Assembly (NCBI GenBank): GCA_027011235.1
Contig: JALVAI010000434.1
Location: 1 to 18,664, forward strand
From: Desulfobulbaceae bacterium
GTDB lineage: Bacteria; Desulfobacterota; Desulfobulbia; Desulfobulbales; Desulfobulbaceae
DNA: 18,664 bases
Direction of reading: 5' to 3'
The notes beneath the pieces were generated by a model. The model saw only the letters and a program-made list of their open reading frames with translations. It ran no database searches and had not been told where the DNA came from. The translations under genes and the position numbers were made by a program. Position 1 is the stretch's first letter, and every line of letters starts with the position of its first letter. Below, one piece after another: positions 1 to 8,407 of the stretch.

Positions 1-417
1 GTCCGCCAGCCTGCCGGCAAGCCGGTTTGCCAGCCCCGGCACTGAATTCTGTTCATGGATGCATATCGGTATCCGTAATATTTTCGCTGCCGTCAATACC
101 GGCCCGGTCACGTATCCACCAACGCCAAAGACGAGATCAGGCCTGAAAGCACGAATGTGAAAAAACGACTGTGCTGTTGCCGGCAGCAACCTGGAAGCGG
201 CATGGAGAAAACCGGACATGCCAAGGCCCTTGATCCCGGAAAAGCTGATGACCCGGCGCTCAAAACCTTTTTCAGCCAGCACCTGATTGTCAATCCGGCG
301 GCCAGCGCCGATAAACATAATCTCACTGTCCGGCTCCCTTTCCCTGATTCCCTCGGCCACTGCCAGGGCCGGAAAGAGATGACCTCCTGTGCCGCCGCCG
401 GTAATAATCAGACGCAT
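1..417 (-). CDS. murG: MurG, N-terminal part (cut by window edge)
   Basis: MurG is the peripheral membrane glycosyltransferase that adds GlcNAc to lipid I to make lipid II on the inner face of the cytoplasmic membrane. Translating the minus strand from the ATG at 417 gives 139 uninterrupted codons to the window edge. Seen: the N-terminal glycine-rich loop TGGGTGGHLFPALA (residues 6-19), GVGGYVTGP near residues 99-107, and HEQNSVPGLANR near 122-133, all diagnostic of MurG. The C-terminal donor-binding half lies outside the window. Its ATG lies inside the last codons of the small cysteine-rich gene upstream (about 10 bases of overlap), which implies translational coupling. An AAGGA sequence about a dozen bases upstream may serve as RBS. 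The family call is firm; integrity of the rest of the gene cannot be judged. Confidence 0.95.
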   Translation of the reverse strand, partial: MRLIITGGGTGGHLFPALAVAEGIREREPDSEIMFIGAGRRIDNQVLAEKGFERRVISFSGIKGLGMSGFLHAASRLLPATAQSFFHIRAFRPDLVFGVGGYVTGPVLTAAKILRIPICIHEQNSVPGLANRLAGRLAD

Positions 418-629
418 AAATTATGTTGTTCCTTCTCCTGGCCGGCGCAATGGACCCCACATCCTTCAGGGGACAACCCGTCCATGGATTCCATCAGCTC
501 GGCCATGATTACATCAAAGCACAGGGGGCAATAGCCGTGTGTCACCCGTTCATTTTCGGCAAATTCATATTCCTCTTTCCAATGACTGCCATTCTCCACC
601 CGCTGACAGACACAACAAATCTTGGTCAT
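408..629 (-). CDS. Small zinc-ribbon-like protein in the ftsW slot
   Basis: 73 residues, between murD (27-base gap) and murG (overlap). A good Shine-Dalgarno (GGAGAGGA) sits just before the ATG at 629. Two CxxC pairs are visible: C5-x-x-C8 and C34-x-x-C37 (HGYCPLC), spaced as in a zinc ribbon or knuckle; the tail adds C57, H60, C61 and C72. The layout (CxxC, aromatic/charged middle, HGxCPxC) resembles the short cysteine module often found at the C-terminus of PAS and response-regulator proteins in Desulfobacterota and relatives, here standing alone. No membrane segment. In most dcw clusters this position is held by ftsW, a protein with ten membrane spans, so this is not a truncated FtsW. Metal binding is inferred from the cysteines; role in wall synthesis is unknown. 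Confidence 0.75.
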   Translation of the reverse strand: MTKICCVCQRVENGSHWKEEYEFAENERVTHGYCPLCFDVIMAELMESMDGLSPEGCGVHCAGQEKEQHNLCV

Positions 630-656
630 TGTTCCTCTCCGGTCATCTTCTATGGA

Positions 657-2036
657 TCAATTCGATTTTTCAGTATATTCTGTATTTTCCATATCCATCA
701 GGGCGTGTACCGCCTCGGTGAAAACCCGTCCCCGTTGTTTATAATCGGCAAACATATCAAAACTTGCACAGCCCGGCGCCAGCAATACGGTCTGTCCCGG
801 TTCCGCCAGCGCCGCTCCCCGGCTAACCGCAGTCTGCATGTCCGCGACCCTCTCAATCCGGGTCCAGCCGCCAAAGACCTCCTCCAGCATACCGGCCGCC
901 TCGCCGATACAGAGCATGTGGGTCACCCGTTCCCGGACAAGTTGCCGCAGCCCGGAAAAATCTCCCTGTTTATCACGTCCTCCGGCAATCAATATCACGC
1001 CCGGAGGGCAGCTTTTCAGGGCCGCTGCCAGGGCGCCGACATTGGTTGCCTTGGAATCATTGATAAAAGCAACGCCCTGGATTTCCGCCACCCTGGTCAT
1101 GCGGTGCTCAACCGGCACAAAGGCCTGTAATCCGTCAGCAACGCACCGCTCTTTTGCACCAAGAGCGATCACGGCCAAAATTGCTGCCGCGGCATTGAGC
1201 CGATTCACCGGCGAAGCAAGCCCTGTTCCCGAGAGGGAAAACCAACCGCTTCCCCGGCCGGGCAGATCAACGTATATTTCATCGCCAACTATGCGGGCCT
1301 GGTGCCGGTCTCCCTGGCCAAAGGTCGCCACCGATGCCCGCATATTTTCAGCCTGGCGTAAGGCCTGCGGATCATCACCGCCCAAGATAGCGTAATCCTG
1401 CACCCCCTGGTGTCTGAACAACTTCATTTTCGCCCGAATATAGGCCTCCATGGTGCCGTGCCGGTCCAGATGGTCCGGGGTCAGGTTGAGCAGCAGCCCA
1501 ATGTCGGGCCTGAATTCCCCGGCCAGATCAAGTTGAAAACTTGACAGTTCAAGGACCAGGACATCATACTCATCCCTCCGGGTAAGCGCCGACAACAGGG
1601 GATTGCCAATGTTACCGCCGACAAAGGGGCGATAGCCGCAGGAGCGCAGCAAGGTTCCGATCAGACTTGTGACCGTGGTCTTACCGTTTGAGCCGGTAAC
1701 GCCAATCACCGGCACGGAAAACATGCCGGCGGCAAGGGCCAGTTCCCCCACTATCGGAATTCCGGTTCTTCGGGCAGCCGCCAGAACCGGCAGATCAAGC
1801 GGCACACCGGGACTCGGGACAATACAATCGCCCTGAAGAACAAACTGCTCGCTGTGGCCTCCGGTCTCATGCGCAAGCTCCCTGAGCATGGCCCGTTCTT
1901 CACCGGCAAGGGCGGAAAGGGGACGATGTTCGGACACAGCCACCTCGATTCCCCGGTCCCGGAAAAACCGGACCGCAGCCATCCCTGACACTCCCAGGCC
2001 AACCACCACCGCCTTTTGGATACCTGCAAGTTCCAT
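657..2036 (-). CDS. murD: UDP-MurNAc-L-alanine:D-glutamate ligase MurD
   Basis: MurD adds D-glutamate to UDP-MurNAc-L-Ala in the cytoplasm, using ATP. The 459-residue length is normal. Seen: N-terminal Rossmann-like UDP-binding start (VVGLGVSGMA, 11-20), ATP loop GVTGSNGKTT (112-121), ELSSFQL (163-169), NLTPDHLDRHG (184-194), a lysine at about 203 where the Mur ligase carbamyl-lysine is expected, HRM (311-313), NDSKATN (326-332) and AGGRDKQGDF (351-360). The start ATG lies two bases after the mraY stop, so the two are tightly coupled. No defect is visible. Confidence 0.97.
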   Translation of the reverse strand: MELAGIQKAVVVGLGVSGMAAVRFFRDRGIEVAVSEHRPLSALAGEERAMLRELAHETGGHSEQFVLQGDCIVPSPGVPLDLPVLAAARRTGIPIVGELALAAGMFSVPVIGVTGSNGKTTVTSLIGTLLRSCGYRPFVGGNIGNPLLSALTRRDEYDVLVLELSSFQLDLAGEFRPDIGLLLNLTPDHLDRHGTMEAYIRAKMKLFRHQGVQDYAILGGDDPQALRQAENMRASVATFGQGDRHQARIVGDEIYVDLPGRGSGWFSLSGTGLASPVNRLNAAAAILAVIALGAKERCVADGLQAFVPVEHRMTRVAEIQGVAFINDSKATNVGALAAALKSCPPGVILIAGGRDKQGDFSGLRQLVRERVTHMLCIGEAAGMLEEVFGGWTRIERVADMQTAVSRGAALAEPGQTVLLAPGCASFDMFADYKQRGRVFTEAVHALMDMENTEYTEKSN

Positions 2037-2038
2037 GG

Positions 2039-3118
2039 TCAGCGCAATTTCAGAGTTGCCAGCGCCAGCAGGCCAAGGATGATGGAGATAATCCAGAATC
2101 TGACCACCACCTTGGGTTCCGGCCAGCCCTTTTTCTCGAAATGGTGATGAATCGGCGCCATCAGAAAAATACGGCGGCCACCGCTCATCTTGAAAAATCC
2201 GACCTGGAGGATAACCGAAACAGCCTCCATGACAAAGATGCCGCCAACAATGGAGAGCAGAATCTCCTGCTTGGTGATAATGGATACCGCGCCCAGAATA
2301 CCGCCAAGGGCAAGGGAACCCACATCACCCATGAAAATTTCCGCCGGATAGGCATTAAACCAGAGAAACCCCAGGCAGGCGCCCACCAGGGCGCCGCAGA
2401 AAACCGCCACCTCTCCCGCTCCCGGCACAAAGGGTATCTGCAGGTAGCGGGCGATAATGGCATTGCCGGCGGCATAGGAAAAGATCAGATAGACCGTGCC
2501 GCTGATCATGACCGGCCCCACGGCCAGGCCGTCCAGACCGTCGGTGAGGTTGACCGCATTGGAGGCCCCGACAATGACGACAACGGCAAAGGGGACATAC
2601 CACCAGCCGAGATCAGGATGAAAACCCTTGAAAAAGGGGATGGCCAGATTGCCGTCATACTCCGGATGCAGCAGGAGATAAAGACCGACCATGGAGGCGC
2701 CGATGACCTGCAGCAGCAGTTTCCCGCGCGCCGAAACGCCACGGCTGTTGCCCTTGCTGATCTTCTTCATATCATCTACGGCCCCGATACCGCCAAAAAA
2801 CAGACTGATACCCAGAAGCAGCCAGACCAGGCCCGAGGAGAGATTCCCCCAGATCAGGGTCGACACGACAATGCCGCCCAGGATGAGCAGCCCGCCCATG
2901 GTCGGGACTCCCTGCTTGCTGAAATGGGTCTCGGGACCGTCGTCACGGACCACCTGGCCGATCTGCCGCCGCTTGAGCCAGCGGATAAACATCGGCCCGA
3001 AGCACCAGAGAACAAGAAAGGCCGTCACCGCAGCGCCGATGGAGCGAAAGGTGATATAGCGGAAAACATTGAGCCAGCTGATCTGGATATGCAGGGGATA
3101 GAGAAAATGGTAGAGCAT
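2039..3118 (-). CDS. mraY: Phospho-MurNAc-pentapeptide transferase MraY
   Basis: Integral membrane enzyme that transfers phospho-MurNAc-pentapeptide to undecaprenyl phosphate, giving lipid I. 359 residues with about ten hydrophobic segments, as is usual. Seen: SKQGVPTMGG (67-76), the aspartate pair D115-D116 followed by a lysine-rich loop, SARGK (129-133), NLTDGLDGLA (190-199, D193 and D196), FMGDVGS (262-268) and the histidine triad at 324-326 within APIHHHFEKKG. These are the catalytic and Mg-binding motifs of MraY rather than of WecA. It starts three bases after the murE-murF stop and ends two bases before murD. Confidence 0.97.
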   Translation of the reverse strand: MLYHFLYPLHIQISWLNVFRYITFRSIGAAVTAFLVLWCFGPMFIRWLKRRQIGQVVRDDGPETHFSKQGVPTMGGLLILGGIVVSTLIWGNLSSGLVWLLLGISLFFGGIGAVDDMKKISKGNSRGVSARGKLLLQVIGASMVGLYLLLHPEYDGNLAIPFFKGFHPDLGWWYVPFAVVVIVGASNAVNLTDGLDGLAVGPVMISGTVYLIFSYAAGNAIIARYLQIPFVPGAGEVAVFCGALVGACLGFLWFNAYPAEIFMGDVGSLALGGILGAVSIITKQEILLSIVGGIFVMEAVSVILQVGFFKMSGGRRIFLMAPIHHHFEKKGWPEPKVVVRFWIISIILGLLALATLKLR

Positions 3119-3121
3119 TGG

Positions 3122-6100
3122 CTATTCCCCTGTCCTGGAAGGATCAAACCGGTTCTGCAGCTCCTGGAGCAGCCGCTCCATCCGCATCCCGCGCGAGCCC
3201 TTGATAAGCAGCCAGTCATCTTCGCCGAGGCGGCCGCTGATCATCAGATGATACAGCCAGTCGGCCATGGCAACGGTATCGACAAAACCCATGACCTGCT
3301 CCCTGGCCATGCCGGCCTCCCTGGCGCCGGTGACAACATCCTGCCGATACTCACCGGTCACCGCCAGCAGGTCATAGCCAAGTTCAGCCGCCAGCCGGCC
3401 AATGCGCCTGTGTGCCTCTCCCGAGCCGTGACCGAGCTCGAGCATGTCGCCAAGGGCCGCTATTTTCCGGCTGCCGGGGCTAAAGCCGGCCATGGTCTTC
3501 AAGGCGGCGGCCATGGACGAGGGATTGGCATTATAACTGTCATTGACCACCCGCAATCCACCCGGCACCCGGACACATTCCATTCGTTTATCAATGGTGG
3601 AAAAACCGGCCAGCCCGGCAACAATGCACTCGGGATCGATCCCGGCGGCATGGGCGATGGCGGCAGCGGCAGCACCATTGGCAACATTATGTTCTCCAGG
3701 GGCCGGGAAAAGAAAACGTTTTTTCCAGCCTCCCACATGCAGGGTTATCCGGCTCCCCTTTTCACCCAGTCCTGTTACCCTGGTGACCCTGACCTCTGGT
3801 TTACGCCTGCGACCGGCCGGAGTTACCGCATATCCTATCCCTCTTCCCTTATGGCGGCGGGCCTGCCTGACCACAAGGGGATCATCATAATTGACCACCA
3901 GAATACCGTCCCGATCCATGCCCTGAAACAATTCTCCCTTGGCCGCGGCAACACCCTCGATGGTGCCAAGACCCTGTAGATGCGCCTCCTGGATATTATT
4001 GATGCAGCCGATATCCGGAGCTGCTATTTCCGTCAGTCGTGCAATTTCACCCGGCTGGTTCATCCCCATTTCCAGGATCGCGATTCTATGCTCGGCCCCA
4101 AGCCGTAACAGGGTCAACGGCAGACCGATCAGGTTGTTAAAATTTCCTTGTGTCTTCAATACGGCACGGGGAGCAGGCTCTCCCGTCTCGTAAAACCGGC
4201 TGCAAATGGCAGCGGTCATCTCCTTGAGAGTTGTTTTTCCGGAGCTGCCGGTCAGGCCGATGACCGTGACCTCATCCCCGAACAACCGGCGGCGATAGCC
4301 GGCCAGGTCGCCAAGGGCCCGTAAGGTATCCTCCACCCGGATGACCGGGGGCAGTGATTCCTCAAGCTGCACTTCATCGGCAACGATAAGGGCCCCGGCG
4401 CCACCGGCAACGGCCTGATCGACAAAGGCATGGCCGTCAAAATTATCCCCCTTCAGGGCCAGGAACACGTCACCAGGCTGCATGGTCCTGGTGTCTGTGG
4501 AAATGGCGCCCAACATCCGCACCGGCTGACCCGCGCCATGAATGCACCTCCCCCCGGTCGCGGCCACCAGATGCCGAACCGTCCAGGCGGCCAGACCGTT
4601 TTTGGCCTGCATGCGGTCGTCAAAAAATATCTTTTTCCGGCCCAGGATCTGGTACTGTTCATGGCCCTTGCCGGCGATGAGAACCACATCCTCGGGCCTG
4701 GCCAGCGCACATGCCTGGCGAATGGCCCGGGCACGGTCGGCAATGATGCAAAAACCGTTTTGCGCCTTGTCACCGGCAAACATCTCCGCCAGGGAGCGCT
4801 CAACTTTACCGCCATCCCGCACCCCGGCCGCTGCCTGGGCAAGGATCGCTTCCGGATCTTCGGTCCTCGGATTATCAGAGGTGAGGATGACCAGATCACT
4901 CATTTTGGCTGCAATCCTGCCCATGGACGCCCTTTTACCGGCATCACGGTCGCCACCGCAGCCAAAGACACAGATCAACCTGCCACTGGTCATGGATTTC
5001 ATGGTCGCAAGGACATTGGCAAGACCATCCGGGGTATGGGCGTAATCAACAAAAACCGCCGGACACCTGTTGCCATCCAATCCCGGCAGGGTCACCCGTT
5101 CCAGCCGGCCGGGGACCTGGCCAACCGCCAACAGGCCGGTGGCAATTGTCTCCCCGGAAATGGACAGGGCATGGGCGGCGCCCGCGGCGGCCAGCATATT
5201 GAGGACGTTATGGTGTCCGGTCAAGCTGGAACGTACAGGGTACTGTTCTTTATCAATTATCAATGACCAGGCCATGCCATCAATACCCTGGCGGAGATCA
5301 TCGGCCCTGACCTGACATTTTTTATCAAAGCCAACTTCCAGAACGGTCTCAAGCTCCACCTCCCCTGCCAGCCGCCGGCCATATCCTTCCGCTTCCCCGG
5401 TATCGGTTACGATCACGGCGGCTGCCAATGGTTTCATATTGCAGGTAAAGAGTTTTTTCTTGGCGGCAAAATAGTCTTCCATGTCCCGGTGATAATCCAG
5501 ATGATCCCTGGTCAAATTGGTAAATACCGCCACGTCAAAGTCTATTCCGGCCAGCCGGTCCTGGGCCAGGGCATGGGAGGATGCCTCGATAACAACATGA
5601 CTGACTCCTTCATCCGCCATTTCCCGCAGCAGCGCCTGCAACTGGAGCGGGTCGGGCGTGGTTAAAGGCGCGGGCCTGACAACTTCGGTGGCGTCTGGCC
5701 GCATATAGCGGTAGTTGACCGTACCGATGACCCCTGGCCGATATCCGGCCTGTTTGAGAATGCCTTCCAGCAACCACGAAGTTGTAGTCTTGCCGTTGGT
5801 ACCGGTCAGGGCGATCAGTTTCATGGCAGCGGCCGGATACCCGTACAATGCGCAGGCCAGCCGGCCAAGGGCCAGATGGGTGTCCGCCACCTTAAAACAG
5901 GGTACTCCAAGATCGATGGATGGCCGGGCTTCGGCAACCACGGCCAGACAGCCCCGGCCAACTGCCTCCTCCATGTAGTCATGGCCGTCACAACATGCCC
6001 CTTTCAGTGCCACAAAGACCGTACCTGGTCCGGCCTGGCGGGAATCCGCGGTTATTGCCGTGATCACGGTTTCCGGCGGCAGCTCCCTTCCGGAGGAGGC

Positions 6101-6136
6101 GGCCAGAATATTTGTCAGCTCGAAAAACCGCATCAC
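3122..6136 (-). CDS. murE-murF: MurE-MurF fusion ligase
   Basis: A single 1004-codon frame encodes two Mur ligases joined end to end. MurE half (about 1-508): ATP loop GTNGKTT (112-118), EASSHAL (184-190), TNLTRDHLDYH (206-216), probable carbamyl-lysine K226, DYAHTPD (364-370), DNPR (421-424) and GKGHE (489-493). DNPR is the motif that selects meso-diaminopimelate. MurF half (about 517-1004): STDTR (546-550), ATP loop GLTGSSGKTT (627-636), NDSYNANPSSM (865-875). It would add meso-DAP to UDP-MurNAc-dipeptide and then D-Ala-D-Ala. The junction around 505-520 has no stop and almost no linker, and the second domain lacks an obvious internal start. MurE-MurF fusions are known in some bacteria, for example Bordetella. 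The frame opens GTG-ATG (6136 or 6133), a few bases after the ftsI stop, with a weak RBS, so coupling is likely. Confidence 0.95.
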   Translation of the reverse strand: MMRFFELTNILAASSGRELPPETVITAITADSRQAGPGTVFVALKGACCDGHDYMEEAVGRGCLAVVAEARPSIDLGVPCFKVADTHLALGRLACALYGYPAAAMKLIALTGTNGKTTTSWLLEGILKQAGYRPGVIGTVNYRYMRPDATEVVRPAPLTTPDPLQLQALLREMADEGVSHVVIEASSHALAQDRLAGIDFDVAVFTNLTRDHLDYHRDMEDYFAAKKKLFTCNMKPLAAAVIVTDTGEAEGYGRRLAGEVELETVLEVGFDKKCQVRADDLRQGIDGMAWSLIIDKEQYPVRSSLTGHHNVLNMLAAAGAAHALSISGETIATGLLAVGQVPGRLERVTLPGLDGNRCPAVFVDYAHTPDGLANVLATMKSMTSGRLICVFGCGGDRDAGKRASMGRIAAKMSDLVILTSDNPRTEDPEAILAQAAAGVRDGGKVERSLAEMFAGDKAQNGFCIIADRARAIRQACALARPEDVVLIAGKGHEQYQILGRKKIFFDDRMQAKNGLAAWTVRHLVAATGGRCIHGAGQPVRMLGAISTDTRTMQPGDVFLALKGDNFDGHAFVDQAVAGGAGALIVADEVQLEESLPPVIRVEDTLRALGDLAGYRRRLFGDEVTVIGLTGSSGKTTLKEMTAAICSRFYETGEPAPRAVLKTQGNFNNLIGLPLTLLRLGAEHRIAILEMGMNQPGEIARLTEIAAPDIGCINNIQEAHLQGLGTIEGVAAAKGELFQGMDRDGILVVNYDDPLVVRQARRHKGRGIGYAVTPAGRRRKPEVRVTRVTGLGEKGSRITLHVGGWKKRFLFPAPGEHNVANGAAAAAIAHAAGIDPECIVAGLAGFSTIDKRMECVRVPGGLRVVNDSYNANPSSMAAALKTMAGFSPGSRKIAALGDMLELGHGSGEAHRRIGRLAAELGYDLLAVTGEYRQDVVTGAREAGMAREQVMGFVDTVAMADWLYHLMISGRLGEDDWLLIKGSRGMRMERLLQELQNRFDPSRTGE

Positions 6137-6139
6137 TGT

Positions 6140-7975
6140 TCAGATGGTTGACTTCAACGTCAATTTACATTGTTTCACCCCCTGCAGACGGACACCGGCA
6201 GCAGGTGACTGGGCCACAATCTTCCCTGACCCTTCAACAATGATCCTGAGCTTGCGACCGTTGAGCCGGCGCAGGGCCTTGCGTAAACTCAGGCCGACAA
6301 GCCCTGGCATTTCCATGATGCCGGCTGTCCGGTCCACCGGCATGGGTGAGTAATCAAGGCGGCGGCTAATGAGAAAACGGGCAAAATTTTTCCTGTCTTT
6401 TTCCGCGGGATGGACGGCAACCTGCTGTTTCACGCCCGTAGCATAAAGGTCTGTCAACAGGGCTGTTCCCTCGGCACGCATATTGTTTCGGTACGCCTTT
6501 TTGGCAAACGGCCTCAATTGATCCTGTTCGATAGCCACCAAAAGAAGCATGGCCGGTTTCCTGCCGGGAATCATGCCGACAAAGAGCTGGTGCTGCACAT
6601 ATCTGCTCAGTCTGCCGGCATCTTCGACACGTGTGTCCACGGCATGGAAGACAAGAGATCGTCCTTTTTTGCCTGTGCCAAAATGCGCCGCCAGATCCCG
6701 GCGGATGCGTACTCCCTGCGCTGGTGACAGAACGTGGACCTCATCTTCTTCCTGCTGCCTTTTGGTAAAACGTTGTCCTGTTTCCACGTCATAGACAGAA
6801 TCAAGGAAGGAGGGCTGGTGCCGCCAGCCGCCGTTGACAAGGGATGCCAGGTCAACCCCAATCTGCATAAGACTTAACTGCTTTTTATTTCGCCCATCCC
6901 CGGAATCAGTAATTTGCCCGGCATCCCGGCCCAGGCTGTCCTCAACCGGAGCATCCAGGCGCAGTTGTTGTTCAATCCCGGCAAACTCTTTGGCGCCCAG
7001 ACCAAAATCCGGGGCGGCAATGGTAATGGGCAGCAAGGGCTGGTCCCCTTCACCCTGATGAATAATTGCCGCAACCCGGGCCAGTATCGGATGCAATGTC
7101 CGGCGCGAAAAAAACGGCTTGAACAAAAGGTCTCGCCCGCCGGCATCCCCGGTACGCCAGAAATAATTGGGATTAAATGAAGGCTGAATCGACGAGACAA
7201 GAATCCTTCCCGACGCCTGCTCAAGCACAAGGGCCGCGCCCCGCGCCGCATGGAGCTGCCGCAACATCCGGCGCAGGTGGTAATCCACCCGTTTTTGCAG
7301 GGAAAGATCCAGGCTCAACATCAGGTCCGTTCCCTTTTCCCCAAGCATGGTATTGCCGGAAAAATCTATCCCCGGCAGTTCCTCAGCCTTATACCCGCCC
7401 GGCTGCAGCGCAAAATCGTATTTTTTCTCGGCTCCGTACAGCCCTACACCATTGCCGGTATAGCCGATTACATGCGCCGCTGCCTCGTTTTCCGGATAAT
7501 AACGGACTTCACTGCGTTTGCAGAAAATCCCGTCAAGATGAAGATGCTCAACAGCCCTTACCTGCTCTTTGTCCAGATCATCGGCAAGCAGTACGGCCCG
7601 GGCCGATGTTTTAAAACGAAGCTGAAGTTCATCGGCCGGAACATGGATAATATCGGCAAGCTGCCTTGCGCTCCGGGCATGGTTACTGTTTTTTGCCGGG
7701 TGGATATAGAGTGAATACAGGGGGTAGGAAACAGCCAACTCGTGAAAATTCCGATCATAGATGGTACCACGCAACACCTCGCCAGCACCAATCTTACCGC
7801 CTGAAGATGGCGAGGATTTGTCGGCGGCAAGCTGGACAAGCCTGCTGATGTCCTGGAGGGAGAGGGGGGATCGATACAGAACCACACCAGCTGCCGCCAA
7901 CAAAAGGATAGAGAGTCCCAGGATAGCCACCAGGACCTTTCTTTGTTTTTTTCGTCTGGATCTAACGGTATACAT
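6140..7975 (-). CDS. FtsI-type class B PBP lacking catalytic motifs, with PASTA
   Basis: Position (after ftsL, before murE) and layout are those of FtsI/PBP3: basic N-terminus, one membrane span (13-33), dimerisation motif RGTIYDRN (69-76) with YSLYIHP, then a transpeptidase-like region opening LMLSLDLSLQKRV (218-230) and ending in a C-terminal PASTA domain (about 554-608). The transpeptidase landmarks are altered. Where EPGSTFKP is expected the protein has RDLLFKP (281-287), so leucine replaces the acylated serine of SxxK. The stretch to FGLG (324-327) is only about 40 residues and contains no SxN. The KTG region reads HAVDTRV (444-450). Non-catalytic landmarks survive: PSFNPN (265-270), SLMQIGVDLASLVNGG (368-383) and FVGMIPG (465-471). 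The frame is intact over 611 codons, so this is not simple decay. Inference: a structural pseudo-PBP of the divisome. Start ATG is nine bases after the ftsL stop. Confidence 0.85.
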   Translation of the reverse strand: MYTVRSRRKKQRKVLVAILGLSILLLAAAGVVLYRSPLSLQDISRLVQLAADKSSPSSGGKIGAGEVLRGTIYDRNFHELAVSYPLYSLYIHPAKNSNHARSARQLADIIHVPADELQLRFKTSARAVLLADDLDKEQVRAVEHLHLDGIFCKRSEVRYYPENEAAAHVIGYTGNGVGLYGAEKKYDFALQPGGYKAEELPGIDFSGNTMLGEKGTDLMLSLDLSLQKRVDYHLRRMLRQLHAARGAALVLEQASGRILVSSIQPSFNPNYFWRTGDAGGRDLLFKPFFSRRTLHPILARVAAIIHQGEGDQPLLPITIAAPDFGLGAKEFAGIEQQLRLDAPVEDSLGRDAGQITDSGDGRNKKQLSLMQIGVDLASLVNGGWRHQPSFLDSVYDVETGQRFTKRQQEEDEVHVLSPAQGVRIRRDLAAHFGTGKKGRSLVFHAVDTRVEDAGRLSRYVQHQLFVGMIPGRKPAMLLLVAIEQDQLRPFAKKAYRNNMRAEGTALLTDLYATGVKQQVAVHPAEKDRKNFARFLISRRLDYSPMPVDRTAGIMEMPGLVGLSLRKALRRLNGRKLRIIVEGSGKIVAQSPAAGVRLQGVKQCKLTLKSTI

Positions 7976-7984
7976 ACCCCGGTA

Positions 7985-8344
7985 TCAGAGACGATGATAC
8001 TGACCATCAACCGGAGCGTGGAGGCCAAAACGCACAGCCGCCACAGCTTCAATATGTTTTGGTGCCAGCAGGCCCGCCTTTCTGGCCCGCAGCTCGATAT
8101 TTGCGGAATCAAGGGCCGCGGTGGCTACCTGCAACTGACTGATCTGACCGGATTCTTTTATACTGATCCAGTGAAAAAACGAGCCGCCGGCAAGGAGAAC
8201 AAACAGACCGACGCAAAGCGTGATGCCTGCGGCCCGCCGCAACTCGGGTGACATTTCCCTGGTCCGCCGGGCAACAACCCGCCGCCGTAGTCCCGGGCGC
8301 AGGGCCCGACTCCGATATTGGCCTGTCTGCACATTGATAATCAT
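7985..8344 (-). CDS. ftsL: FtsL-like divisome membrane protein
   Basis: 119 residues, between rsmH and the ftsI-type gene, the usual place of ftsL. It has an arginine-rich cytoplasmic N-terminus (about 1-38), one hydrophobic span (about 39-60) and a periplasmic part (about 62-100) with heptad-like hydrophobic spacing, matching the small bitopic coiled-coil plan of FtsL. FtsL sequences diverge widely, so the call rests on position, topology and size rather than on motifs. A strong RBS (AGGAGGA) lies eight bases before the ATG at 8344. In known divisomes FtsL binds FtsB and FtsQ and activates FtsW-FtsI. Here its neighbour partner lacks catalytic residues, which makes its true partner an open question. 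Confidence 0.8.
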   Translation of the reverse strand: MIINVQTGQYRSRALRPGLRRRVVARRTREMSPELRRAAGITLCVGLFVLLAGGSFFHWISIKESGQISQLQVATAALDSANIELRARKAGLLAPKHIEAVAAVRFGLHAPVDGQYHRL

Positions 8345-8407
8345 GGCTTATTCCTCCTGTAGATTCGACTCTGTCGAAAATTTCGTAAATCCGGCTCTTC
8401 TAAAGTT

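Noticed and set aside
423..1130. Plus-strand open frame of 235 codons opposite murD
   Set aside because: No recognisable domain, no RBS, and fully opposite murD and the small zinc-ribbon gene.
2141..3979. A 612-codon plus-strand open frame
   Set aside because: It lies antisense to mraY and the MurF half of murE-murF, is full of His/Gln/Gly/Asp low-complexity sequence, and has no family features. It is a shadow of GC-rich codon use on the other strand.
6140..7975. FtsI-type gene as a frameshifted pseudogene or sequencing error
   Set aside because: The frame is continuous from membrane anchor to PASTA domain, and the alternative frames around 7081-7140 do not encode an SxxK motif.
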